A DNA stretch of 64,000 bases. Origin: Setophaga petechia (lineage: Eukaryota > Chordata > Aves > Passeriformes > Parulidae). The DNA is taken from positions 20,113,003 through 20,177,002 of the forward strand of contig JANCRA010000007.1 in assembly GCA_024362935.1 (NCBI GenBank), in the 5' to 3' direction. The translations under genes were made by a program, and so were the position numbers. The stretch's first letter is position 1. Each line of letters opens with the position of its first letter. Positions 21,825 to 33,470 of the stretch are shown here, in pieces. A model generated the notes under the pieces. The model saw only the letters and a program-made list of their open reading frames with translations. It was not told the DNA's origin and did not search any database.

Positions 21825-24800
21825 TAATTTGAATTCATTATATCATAATTATTATATATTATAATTGTAGAATATTATCAACTTTTAAACACTTTCTAAG
21901 TAATTGTTCTGTGGCAAGGCAAGAGTACGACAAACTCTAAAATGGCTGACTTTAAACTTGCATAAAATCATCAAAAAACCCTCAAAAATACAAAACTGAA
22001 AAATAGAATGAGAAGTTTTAACTCCATAATCAACATTTTCAGTCATACAGTCCTGGAAAAATCTGACATGAAGTATTTCACCCTGGTTTATAATAAACCT
22101 TTCATTTGTTCAAGTGAAAAATCATAAATGATGATGGATTATCAATTCATGGAGCAGAAGAAGGAAGGTTCTTGTGGGATTAATCAGTAGTTAAAGTTAA
22201 CCTGTGTTGCCTAAATAAGATTCACTTAGAATAAGTTATTTTCTGCTCTATTGGAATTGTCTCTGAGGAGATGGGATTGTAATAGCAAATATCACTTGCT
22301 ATCATGCCTGGCTGTCTGGTCAGGATATGCACTATTCTACAGAACTCACTGGAAAAATATTCTTCTTCTGGTTCAAGTTTTCAACTGAGTCTCATGGTGA
22401 AATTAATTTATAATCTCAAACTCCATTACATAGGGCTATTACTGAGTGAGTTTTTTGATTAAGTCAGATTCAGCTGAGGCGTTTGGAACACCATTTGTTC
22501 ACGCTTTTGATTGCAAAGAAATTGACTTTTTGTAGTTGTAGTCTTAGAGGATATCGACATGGATATCTTTGGTATTTTAATGATATATAAATAATGCATA
22601 TTTAAAAACAACAGCAGCAATAAAACCTAAACAACCAAACAAAACAACCCAATACCAAAGCAAACAGCAAGACACTAACTCTGAAGGCTTTGGCTGAGTT
22701 TGTGCACCTTAGTAAGGTAAACCTGGGCGAGTCTAGTTTGTTAAAAGCAAGAGAAACAAGCTTCAGAGTTAGCTGTTGCAAATCTGGTCTTTCAAATTAT
22801 TTCTTTGGTTCAAAAAGTAGCTTGTTGCTTTGCTTTCTCTTTTGCTTCCTTGATTTATGTTCCAGCTTTAGTGTGTTCTGCATGAGAATGATCTGGCCTT
22901 TTCCTCTTACTCATTTTTGTGCACGTGTGTGAAGAGCAGTTAACCCTGATAAATTACAAAACTTCCCTCCTTTAAAGGTGGACAGTAACTTCATGTAGAT
23001 GGCACCAAACAGAATAATTTATGTACCAAGCAGGCAGAGCGAAACTCATGTCCTTGGATGACTTTTTCCTGCCTTGTCTGATAACTGTTATTTCTGAGGA
23101 AAGGCTAATGCAGGCAAGCAGGTCTTGCTCACAGATGTGAAACTAGTTGGATTATTCCAGTCCCTCCACCGGGAGCTGTAGAATAGCAGGTTGATTGCAG
23201 GAAGAATTTTTTACCATTCTCATTCAAGCTTTAAAATTGGCATAGAAAATACTTTAATCACCACTTCCATTCTCTAGCTCTTGTGCATGTGTAGGGTTTT
23301 TAATTTTCATTCTCTATTTTATTTTGTATCTTTCTAAGCAAAGACAGCAAAACAATGTTTGGGGTTTCAGAATTTAGGCACAAATGATTCTTTGTCTCTA
23401 TTTAGTACTATAGGCTATAACCTGTTTACAGTTCCACAGCTGTAACACTGAGAGGCCAGCAGTTCACTTCAGATAACAAAACAGTCTTCATAAGGGAAAA
23501 ATCTGTGGAAACTCTAGCAAAAATAATTGCTAGATTGCTGTTTAAATTGCTTCTCAAAGATTCCTAGTTTGAACAAATTTACCAAGCAATCACAGATGCT
23601 GTGAATAAACACATCAGTGGACTGTCAGTGGCAGCTGAGCAGAGGTGAGCTCACATAGATGTGGAGTGAGGTGAGATTAATGTGAACTCTGGATCAACTG
23701 AGATTTAGCTTCTGTATGCAATCAGGTTTTATAGCCACTATTTGCAGTTTTACAGCCTGTATGTTTATGAGCTGAAGAACTGCCAGGAGTTGAACATCTC
23801 ACCTTGGCTTCCCTTTGTGCTTCCCTGGCTTCCCATTTCCACCCAGCTGTATTAATTTCCCATGACTATTATACCTATCAGCCACATCTAGCCCCTAGCA
23901 AACTCCAGTCTTGCATGTGTCATTTTTCATTGTATTTGTTGCTCTGAGCTCCTTTCTTTCCATTCTATTCCTCCCAAATGCTTGTACTGAGAGCACTTAA
24001 ATATTACCTGTTGCTGTCTGGGATGCCTTGCACAATGGAGTTCTGTTTGTGGTTGATGCCTTGCCACTCTTGGAATAGAAAAAAAAACAGTAAGAGGCAG
24101 AAAAATGTAATTAGACTTGAATAGAAGTTTACCTTTAAAGAGAACTATAGAGACAATGTAGTTAAGTGGATGTGAGAGGGGAAAATGAGTTAAAATGTGT
24201 ATCTTTACTGTGCTGACCCAATCGTGCCCTTGCCCTCAAAACAAAATACACCAGACTCTTCCAAAATACTTTCACTTGTCTCTTAGTTCTAAATTTTTAA
24301 ACTACTTTTCATAGCTATGCTTTATCAGATAAGTGTTCTCTTATGAGCTTTTTAGACTTCTAACGGTTTTGTTACTTTTCTGAGAATGTATTTTCTATGA
24401 TAGTGTTCAAATACTTCTGTTGAGTCTGCAAAAATAAAGTATCTCTGCTGCTTTTCCATTCTGAACTTTGGCCTGACGTAACTGCAGATTATTTCTACTT
24501 TTGTTGCTGGGAGATTTGTTTGTTTTTCTACCCCAACTGTGCAGTGCTTCACACCTCTCCAAGGCTGTAGCTCTAAAATGTGTGGGTTCAACCTGGAGAA
24601 AATTTTATAAGAGCAAGAGCAGCCTCAGATGTGAACAAAACAAATGGGCACACAAAATCAGAGAGATGCTCAAACATTTATGCACACTTTGCCTGTGTTT
24701 CTTCCTGCTTTAAGCAGCAGTGGCCCCAGTTACTCAGGGCACTGTTTGCTGAGTGAGTGTTGGTCTGTTCCAGTGGCACTGATCTCAAATTTTTGTAATT

Positions 24801-26520
24801 CACTGCTTTGGAGGGAAGCAAAGGCAAGATACTTGATTAGACTGAGTGTACCTCTGTTTCTTTATTTTTCATCCCCTTCTGTGAAGGGGACCTGCAAAGG
24901 GAAGCATGACAATAGGCAAGGAAGATTGCCAGCTGGCTTTCACCAGTGCCCCAGACCAATTCAGCCTGGCCTTGAAGCCTGAAATAACCTGCCTGCCTAC
25001 TGCCACTAGACTGGAACGTGAATATTTGTATTCAAAGTAGGTCAAGACCTCAGTGAGGACACGAGAGAAGCTCTGCTGGCTCTGTAAATCTATTAAGTAG
25101 GCTTATATTTCTGCTTAAATAATTTTAAAATTCTAAATTATTCATGGATATTCTGAGATTTGTTGATGCAATTTTGCCTTCCTCCTCCTGCTGTTTCTGA
25201 CATGAGTTATGGAATCCCAGATGAGTGTCTGGACCCTTTTCTGGGAGCAGACATAGGAGCTGCAGACAAGTTGTGACAGAGCCAATGACTCCTCACACAG
25301 GTGACATTCCCCAAGGGCCATTTCAATATGCTTTGTTTGACCCTGTGATTACAAGTCAGGATTTCCAGCCTAGACCGATGAACCCCAAATTTCTTCTACT
25401 CTTTTCTCTTCACCTGCCTTGTCAGGGTTCAGATTAATTTGCTGTGGAACCTTTTCTTGCTTGGTCCATCCCTTGGTTTTGCCTGGAGATTGTGCCATAA
25501 ATTGTTATGGTCCAGAAGGTGGGCTGTTGGCTGCAATTCTTTGACCCTGTGCCCAGTAGAGTCCCCACCACTGACCTTGGTGCATTTTAGGGCAGAATTA
25601 GGCTGTGTTAGAATGGGGATCATGCACTGGGAGATGTGTGAACACATTTGCTGGATTAAAAAGAAATTGTAAAAGTGTATCTCCTTTATCATGCTAAACT
25701 AGTTCCAATGCTGAATAAACCTTCTTGGTAATTATTCTGGGGCAGTCATTTTGTTTTCAATCAAAGCTGTTATTCTGGGATAACTATTCTGATAAGGTTC
25801 CAAGGGTAGACAAGTGTTAATAAATACAAGTCTGCATTTTGTTCACACAAGTTACACTGCCACAATCAGTGTTCTGTTTGCCTTCTTGGCTGCTTTGTTC
25901 CATGTCATTATTGGTGTCATCCAAAAAGGCTTTTTGTACTTCATTGCTGTGGTCTTTTGCAGATCTGTTGTGTAAATGTTATGAAAACTTTCCTCAATTT
26001 TTGGAAGGGAAAAGATTTAAATGTTAATAGTGAAACTAAAAGCAGAGGAAACAAACAAAAACCCCAAACACAAATGAGTTCAGTGGCATCTTCATTCCTG
26101 TTAGAATCCAGATATTCTGTCAAAATTAAAATACTATCTAGAATTTAACTTCCATGTAGCAAAACTATTCTAGAAGTGTTTTCTACAGCTTAAGTGATCA
26201 CATGATGACAACAGATGGTTGAGATGGCTTTTAAAAACTCTTTTGAAACAAAAAAATGTCATTTTAATTCTGTGAATAATTTCTTCAATATCATGTGTAA
26301 TATTTCAAATTGCTGAGAATGGACCATTTTTCTATTTTTCCCAGTTTTTCCTTAATTGGTCTTTCCTTACATGTGTATTTTCCCCTTTTGAATTGTCTCC
26401 TACAATATAACTTTCTAACTTTGTCTTTCTACCTCAAGTGTGGTGTGGTTGTAGTGCAGAAAATGAAGCATTTATAATGTGACTTTAAACAGGTGACACA
26501 GGAAGAATTGATCTGAGTGT
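21825..26520. other. Noncoding stretch, part 2 of a long empty block
   Basis: No gene is recognised. An AT-only stretch with overlapping short palindromes lies at about 21836-21872, and an A-rich, AAC-rich stretch at about 22600-22670. The remainder shows no repeat or transposon that I can identify. Confidence 0.4.
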
Positions 26521-26572
26521 GTATATATATATATTATTTTTTGATAATGATCCATCATTTTTTGATAATGAT
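26521..26572 (+). repeat. TA run followed by a 21-bp-period direct repeat
   Basis: A short TA dinucleotide run (about 26522-26534) is followed by two copies of ATTTTTTGATAATGAT at 26536-26551 and 26557-26572. Confidence 0.75.
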
Positions 26573-27960
26573 GCCTGTGTTTTTCAGTATTTCCCACAAA
26601 AAAGGAAGCAGGGGGGAACCCTGAAATTTCTGCCTTGTTAGCTTTGCCTGCTTTTCAAGAGGGAGAGAAAGTAATTTGAAAACTAACAGTTCTTCTAGAT
26701 TAACACTTTCCTCCTTCTGAGAAGAACTGAGCCAAAAAGCCTCAGCTGAGCTTCAGAATCAGGCTGTGAGCAGAAGCAAGCATGGAGTGAAAATTTACTC
26801 TTCTTAAATAAAATCTTTCAGATGCTTTCCAAACTGTGAATGTGTTGCAGGAGTTGCCAGTCTCAATATGACCATTTTTCTTTTTAAACACAATCACATA
26901 AAAGTTTTACTGATCTTGGACAACATTTGGGGTTTTTTTAAACTGAGTTTAAAGGAAGAAAAATCACAGCAATCACGACAAAAGAAAAAGCTCCAGTGTC
27001 TTTGTTAATGAAGATAAATGTATGGATTTGCTAAAATAGGGGAGGTTGGCAAAGCTGAATTCCAATCAAGACAGTAATCATGGCATATAGAGGGCTCTTT
27101 TTCAGGAAGCTGATTAGTCAATCAAAATGCAAGTAATTTGCAATCTGAATAATTTTTGGAAGTATTCAGTTTATGGATACTTCTAGCAAAGTTCCCCTAA
27201 AACATTCACTGTTTGCATTTGAAAGCTTGTGGTTTGTAGAAGGATTAGTGAACCAAAGCAGTGTGACGTGGTTTGTCTGGTGGAGGGCAAGTGTTTCTGT
27301 GAGCCTTTGTGCAGCCTCTCTGTGGACAGAACTTTTTAGCTCCCAGGCTTGTGCCTGTTCTTTCACATAAAATTGTGTATTCACTGTGCTTGGAGTCCTT
27401 GGCTCACAGCACTCCTGTGAGACCTCAGCAGACCCAGCTGAGAAATCTCTGCAGGTCCTGTGAGCATGTCCATGGGAATTAATTCATTTCTTTTCCAATC
27501 CTAACACCAGCCCTAGGTCTGTTGTGGGGTAAAGAAGGAATTAAAGGCAGACACTTAAAATAGATTTTAATCAATCTATGCATGTGTCCAAAGCTGGTGT
27601 GAAAAACACATTTTATAGGATGTGGGACAATTTAAGTTGTTGCATTTGCAAGAAAAGACAAAATCTGTGTTTGCTATGCTGGAGGAACAGGCTGCTCTGT
27701 TTTATAATAATCTGGTAGTGAAGGTGACTACCTGACAAGTGGGAGATTTGAAATTGTGTTCTTCCACTGCCTGGGAGGATGCCCTACCTTCCTGTTAGAC
27801 CTGTCCTATCTTGTATCAAAAAAATTAAATATGCAATCAGATGGAAGAAGAAAAGAATAGTTTTTCAGCCTGGCGGCAAGGATGTGCTCTTCAGCTAGGA
27901 CACAGAGCTTTTATTCTCTGCTTCAATAATTTTATTACTTATTTCATTCTTTCTCTACAG
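26573..27960. other. Noncoding stretch before the exon candidate
   Basis: No gene is recognised. The last 40 bases (about 27920-27960) are pyrimidine-rich and end in TTTCTCTACAG, the acceptor-like tract of the exon candidate that follows. Confidence 0.4.
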
Positions 27961-28022
27961 ACCTTGGCTTATGTACAGGAGAAACATTTCTCATTAAACT
28001 ATATTGTATATGTTTGGAGAAG
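27961..28022 (+). other. Candidate internal exon, 62 bp, unidentified
   Basis: The segment is preceded by a good splice acceptor (ATTCTTTCTCTACAG, ending at 27960) and followed by a good donor (GAGAAG then GTAAGC from 28023). This was the only two-sided match to strong splice signals at normal exon length noticed by eye on the plus strand. Two of its three frames are open. Frame 1 reads TLAYVQEK...YIVYVWR with two bases left over; frame 3 is also open and contains CTGETFLIK. Neither peptide is one I recognise. It could be an exon of a large gene spanning the window, an exon of a noncoding RNA, or a chance pairing of signals, which is quite possible in 64 kb. Confidence 0.25.
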
Positions 28023-31000
28023 GTAAGCAAGCACAAAGGAATTGATACTGAAAGGATACTTTGCCAGCACACTTCACTGCATTCCTACGCTCAGGGCTTG
28101 CTAGGATAAACAAGGTGTGGGACAAAATCCAGCCAAGTGCAGGAAGGAACTGAGCTTGTACCTCTATCAATAATGCATGACTGCCTCACTCAGTGGACCT
28201 CCGTGTAGCTGGGGATAGCACTGTTCCTGGTGTCCTCTTTGGAAAGAGCTGCCCCATGTGTTTGGGGCTTGCCCCTGGCAGTGATCAGTGCAGGATTATG
28301 GTGAGCAAGGGCTGCCCGCTCAAAATTGACCACTGCCTACTCCAAAATTACTTCAACATATTTGTCTGTGGAGCAAATGAATTTCTCATACAATTATAAC
28401 GTTGCCAGTATAACCCCTTGTGTGTTTTTCTCTGCTTGTTTTATCTCACTGAATTAGGTGCACTTTGTCCCCCTGGTCTCCAACAAGGGTGGTGACTGTG
28501 TGCAATGGGCACTTCCCTGCTGCTGCAGGGGTTTGTCCCTGTGCCTGAGTCAGGGCTGCCAGCAAAGCCCATTTGTTTTTCTCTTGTTCTGGAAACCTGC
28601 TTTGTGCATCTCTGCAGAGCCTTGTGGCAGGAGATGGAGTTAAACAACCAATGCAGACTGGATCGAGGCCTTATTTACCTGTGAAGGCTTTGTGCTCTTT
28701 TTTTTTTTAGCATTTAAACTGGAGTTTAGCTTTTTTTAGCATGTCAGTAGTTGTAATACACAAGATAAGTTATCTCATGTGCATTTTGTGGTTTGAAGCA
28801 CACAAGCTGCAAGATAATAGAGGGTGTAAGTTGCCAGTTTAACAGGATGGACACCAAACAAGACAGCCAGTCTCTGAGGAGCCTCAGCTCTCTGGAATGC
28901 TCTCCCAAATCCTGTGTGTAGGCACCAAATGCTCTCCTTTATATCAGCTGTATTAGTCACTAGGCAATAATTGAAATGATGCATAAGCACATATGTATAT
29001 AAAACAGAAGCGAAGTATGAAAAATAATAGAAAATCCTTCTTCAAAAATGCCTCTAACATGAGCTAACTTCAGCCCTTTCAGAAGTGCCAGCTTTTCTTT
29101 ATTCCATCCCATTGTACAGATCACTGCTTGGAGGCTTTTGAAAAGTGGCTCTGGTGGTCCATTCATTATGTTGTCTTCCCTCTCACTAACAATCAGTTCC
29201 CATAATGCTGGGAATCACTGCCAGTAAAGTACCTGAAACCCTTGCCTACTTCTCTTGGAAAGAGAACATGATCAGACTCCCCTATGCTGTGGGCAATATC
29301 AATAATTTCCTTGCTCTGCATATTATAATTATTTATTTGTGTTAGTATGGCACTAAAAGAGAGGCACTAAAAAAAGCCAGAGTTTGAGGAAACTTATATA
29401 ATCCCACTAATGAAGGCTGGCATCATGAGTCAAACCCCACATTTTCCTGAGTCACCTGGGAATTTTGCCATTGAGTTCTGTCAGGCTGGGATTTCTGTCA
29501 ATACTTCAAATTAGAGAAAATTTGTTTGAGGCTTTGTTTTACCAAAGGATCTCTTTTTACAAAAAGCAAACCCTATTTTAAATTCTTCTTCTGAAGATTG
29601 GCAATTGTTATTCTAAATATAACTAATTGCTTAAACAGAAAACTCAGTCTAATGAGCAGAAAAATGAGCATGAACAGAACAGTTTATTTGGACAGTGCCA
29701 TCTAGTTGTTGTAAAATGTAACGTGTTTTTCTTTAAAATTTAATTACTATTGCAAATCACAGCTCTATAAAAAAAACTTTCAGTGTAATTTAAGGCTGTT
29801 CTCATCCATTATCCACATGCTTATTTCTCTGAAAAAAGACTGCTAATGTAAAGTAATGACTGTCTTAATTAATGGAATTTGTGGACCTGGCAGTAACGTG
29901 ATTTTCCTGTGATACTCTGCATTAGGAAGACTTTATTTACAATGTAAAAGGTAATCTATTAAAAGATCTAATAGCTTCCTGTTTTTTTCAGAGCACCTCC
30001 CCACTTCTTTCTAAATCTCTCCTCACCACAGTTGTCAGTGACAAAAATTGACCAAACCTAACTTACGTGGATATTCTTAATCTATCTGTGTCCAGACCAG
30101 TCAAGGTTAACAAGCAATTTAGATTTTTCAGATATACAGTAAGAGGCCAGATATTAATGACTTCTAAGGAATTTTTTTAGAACTTAATTGGTGTTTCATG
30201 CTTCTTTGACTTGCCTTGTTATATACCTTATTCTTGATTTGAATATTGAGCAAATGTTTAATATAGTGATTACTTGCTGCCAAAGACTGCAGTCCTCTCT
30301 GTTTATTATAACTGACTGCTCTTGCTTGTCTGAATATGGTGCCAGAGAATGATTAGGAACACAACAGCTGTTTATTGGGAAAGTAAGCCCTATACTGGTG
30401 GAACAAATACTATGGAAAATGTCAATATTAGTGAATATATTGGAAGACTGAGGTCTCTAAATTTTACTCACTGTTTCTTTCCTGTCACACTGTAACTGGG
30501 TGCTCTCTGAACTTTGCGTTATGGTTGAGGCTCTTACACAGAGTGAGGCTGCAATCAAGAGGTTGGTATTTGGCAACATCATTAGAGTGCCTTTACATTC
30601 CTCACTTTCTGAAGTATCCATTTCACACTTCTATAAAGCCCTTAATAAAAAAAACCAAAAACAAACAAACAAAGAATAACCACCACCTATTTATCCATTT
30701 ATAGTGGTCCTTTTTTCCCCTACATTATAGATTGAACAATTTTTCTTGGAGTGAAAACTTCAGGTTAAAAAGCTCCAACTAACACCTCCAGTATGCAAGG
30801 GAGTCATGGAGCAGAAAGATTTCTGGGGTAATAACTGCTTAAATGAAAACTTCTTGCTCTTAAAATGAGCTCTTGGTGTACCTCTGTGGGCTTGGAGCAG
30901 AGGAGCCTGCAGCTCCCTAAGGCTGAACCAGGAGCAATCAGCCATGGATGTGTCAGGCAGAGTGTACTGCAGCCATCAGCTCACATCCAGCAGGTTATAA

Positions 31001-31061
31001 AAGTTATTATTTGAATATATGATAGAAGGCAGACTGAAAAATGGGTCTGGTGGTGAGATGA
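28023..31061. other. Noncoding stretch between exon candidate and CR1
   Basis: No gene is recognised. An A-rich run with AAAC repeats lies at 30645-30674. The interval 28190-28640 is somewhat richer in G and C, but no known element could be named there. Confidence 0.4.
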
Positions 31062-31290
31062 ATCCAATCCTGAGTTGGAAGGAGCAGCAAAGATCATAGA
31101 AGTCCAGCTCCTGGCCCTGCACAGGACAGCCCCCAGAATTACACCACACACCTGAGTGTTGTCCAAAAGCTCCTTCAGCTCTGGCAGATTTGGTGCTGCT
31201 CTTCCCTGTGGACCCTGTTCCAGTGTCCAACCACCCTCTGGGAAAAGAAAATTTGTTATAGCATCTAATCTAAACCTCCTTTGACACAGC
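31062..31290 (-). mobile_element. CR1 LINE 3' fragment, second copy
   Basis: On the plus strand the segment reads as the reverse complement of a CR1 3' end. It contains GAGTTGGAAGGAGC, AGTCCAGCTCCTGGCCCTGC, ACAGGACAGCCCC, CTGAGTGTTGTCCAAAAGC, CCCTGTGGACCCTGTTCCAG and TGTCCAACCACCCTCTGGG, then a CTAATCTAAACCTCC stretch. The element therefore runs on the minus strand with its 3' end at the low coordinate. This subtype differs from the first copy and matches the CR1 pattern containing CTCCTGGCCCTGCACAGGACA. It is 5'-truncated and diverged, with no coding capacity. The 169-codon minus-strand frame over this interval (30981-31490) is produced by the repeat and is not a gene. Confidence 0.9.
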
Positions 31291-33344
31291 TCACTGCTTT
31301 TATATAATGTGGGTTTGTTTGTTTGGATTTTTGGGGGTGGTGCTTTTTTGTTGGGTTTTTTAAAGAAACTTGAATCACAGTATTGTGCTGGGAAAGGAAA
31401 TCCATATGCTAAGAAATAAAGTAATTTTGCAGAAACTTTATTCACACAGCTTTGTAAAGGTTGAAATATTCTTCCTTGAAAACAGTGCAAGCTCTGTTTT
31501 GCAGGACTGTTGTGTATAAGAGATAAGGTTCCATCTCTTGCTTGGCCTTGGGGTCTTAGAGCTCAGGGCTGAAAAAGTTGTTCTTAGGACATCTCATTGA
31601 GAATCAGAGGGGAGTGCAAGAGGTCAGCAGGCATCCTTAGATGAAACTGCTGCTGTGAGTTCTGCAGCAACAGCTATCCCTTCAGCCAAGAGAACTATCT
31701 GCACATGTGAATGATGCTGGGAGAACAATGATGCTCTAATCTTTAATTTCTGCTCCCTAGGGGAAACACTATATCATGAGTAATATTGTCATGCTCACAG
31801 AACTCCTAATGAAGCTGCAAGTATGCAGACAAAACTGTTATTACCATGGCATGGCTTCTTCTTGGTGGTTTATTTTTACTCAGCAAGCCTCTGCCACTTC
31901 CTTTATGTTCCCTTCAATTTAATATTGCACTACTCCTGTCCCAGTATAGAACTCTCTGTAATGTAATTTCAACCTTCCTGGTTCTGAAATATTACTTTTA
32001 CAAGCACTTAATTTGTAGTGATAGTTCCTGGTATTTGTTTAAGCTGCACAGTCAGAATGGAGAAGTTTTGCAGGCTTTTAGAAGAGCCCAGAACTTACTG
32101 GGATGAATAAAATAATTAGTCTGCAGTAAAGCTTGAAAAGTAACAGTAGTTTTACTGATGTTAATCAGTTGAAAGAAGTTTGAGACAAAGAATCATTGTG
32201 CACAACTATTTTATAAGTACGAACAGTGCTTCTACAGTACAGATAGAAATTGTAAAGGTATAGGAGCAGTTATGGTTTGAACTAAGTCCCTTTGGCAGCT
32301 CCAAGATGAATTTATTACAGTATTCAGTCTTCAGTGTTTAAGAAGGTGATTGTTCCTATGTTGTAATGGGTTTTAGATAAAGCATAAATCTCCAGTGGCA
32401 TTGCCCAAGAGTGTCATAACAGATTTCTCAGCTTGCTCTGATGAGATGCAGTCATAGCATCATTTTTAAAAAAACTGAAGTATAAATTTTGTTGTGAACT
32501 AGAGGCAACCTAAGGTTGAACAATGTTTTCTTCACACATCAGAGAATTTGCCAGCTGAAAGCTATTCACAGTGTATTTTTTTGGTAGTCTTATGCAGAAC
32601 TTGTATAGGAGGACATTAAAAAGAAGCTATGTTGTCAGCTGAAGCATATGCAGAGAAATCTAGTTGCTTTACCAGAACATGCACAATAACAGCTGATGCT
32701 GCAGAGTGTGTGGGTTCCAGAGAAGCATCAGTTGATAAATTCTGAATCTGATTTTGTATTTTTAGTTACTAATTGATTTATCCTACTGGGAAGTAGCTAT
32801 GATGATAATTTTTCTTGCGGTTATTAAAAAAATACAGGAATGTCAAACTATCTTACAGCAGGATTCAAAACTTCTCTGTACATTAATTTTTGGTTATTGA
32901 CATGAAAATTGCCGAGTTGGGGAGGGATTCAAGGTAGGGCATAACTTTTTTGATGCATTATTCTTTTCCAGAATTGTTCTTGACAAGGAACATAATATCC
33001 CAGAGTATATAATCGTTCCAGGTTCTGTGTGCCTATTTCAATTGCAGATGTAGTTTCTGTTCCTAAATCAAGCAGGTAATTTCAAAAATCTTATTTTCCA
33101 TGAGGAATACCAAAAGAATAACTCCATACAAGCCCGTGTTTCACTTGGGAGATGAGACTGCTTCTAATGATTTGAGATGAGAAGAGACTGGAAAAAGTGT
33201 CTGGAAAAAGGGATGTTCGAAGCATGAATAATTCATTTCTTGTTTTAAATGAATGAGCATTCACCGTTCTATTTTAATTGACAAAATTAGTTTTCAGTGC
33301 AAGGCACTAAGACAGGCTTGGCAGGATCTGTTGTTGGTTTCTCG
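31291..33344. other. Noncoding stretch
   Basis: A T/G-rich run at about 31305-31360 follows the CR1 copy. Beyond it no gene, further repeat or transposon is recognisable. Confidence 0.4.
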
Positions 33345-33375
33345 GTGCGGCGCGCGAGCCGCGCGGCTGGGGCTC
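33345..33375. other. Short CpG-dense patch
   Basis: About 30 bp packed with CpG (CGGTGCGGCGCGCGAGCC and the palindrome GCCGCGCGGC at 33358-33367) directly precede the 19-bp minisatellite. It is too short to be called a CpG island by itself. Confidence 0.6.
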
Positions 33376-33470
33376 GGGCCCAGGTGACCCTGCCGGGCCC
33401 AGGTGACCCTGCCGGGCCCAGGTGACCCTGCCGGGCCCAGGTGACCCTGCCAGTCCCAGGTGACCCTGCT
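33376..33470 (+). repeat. 19-bp GC-rich minisatellite, five copies
   Basis: The unit GGGCCCAGGTGACCCTGCC is repeated at 33376, 33395, 33414 and 33433 without mismatch. A fifth copy at 33452-33470 begins AGTCCC and ends CTGCT. Every copy carries CAGGTG, the E-box bound by ZEB/Snail and E-protein families, at a strict 19-bp spacing. Because 19 is not a multiple of three, each frame cycles through the same 19-residue peptide, which explains the stop-free minus-strand frames at 33287-33556 and 33294-33494. Those frames are artefacts. Confidence 0.9.

Noticed and set aside
30981..31490. 169-codon minus-strand frame, the longest in the window
   Set aside because: It runs through the CR1 3' fragment, which is noncoding or reads in another frame there, and shows no reverse transcriptase or endonuclease motif.
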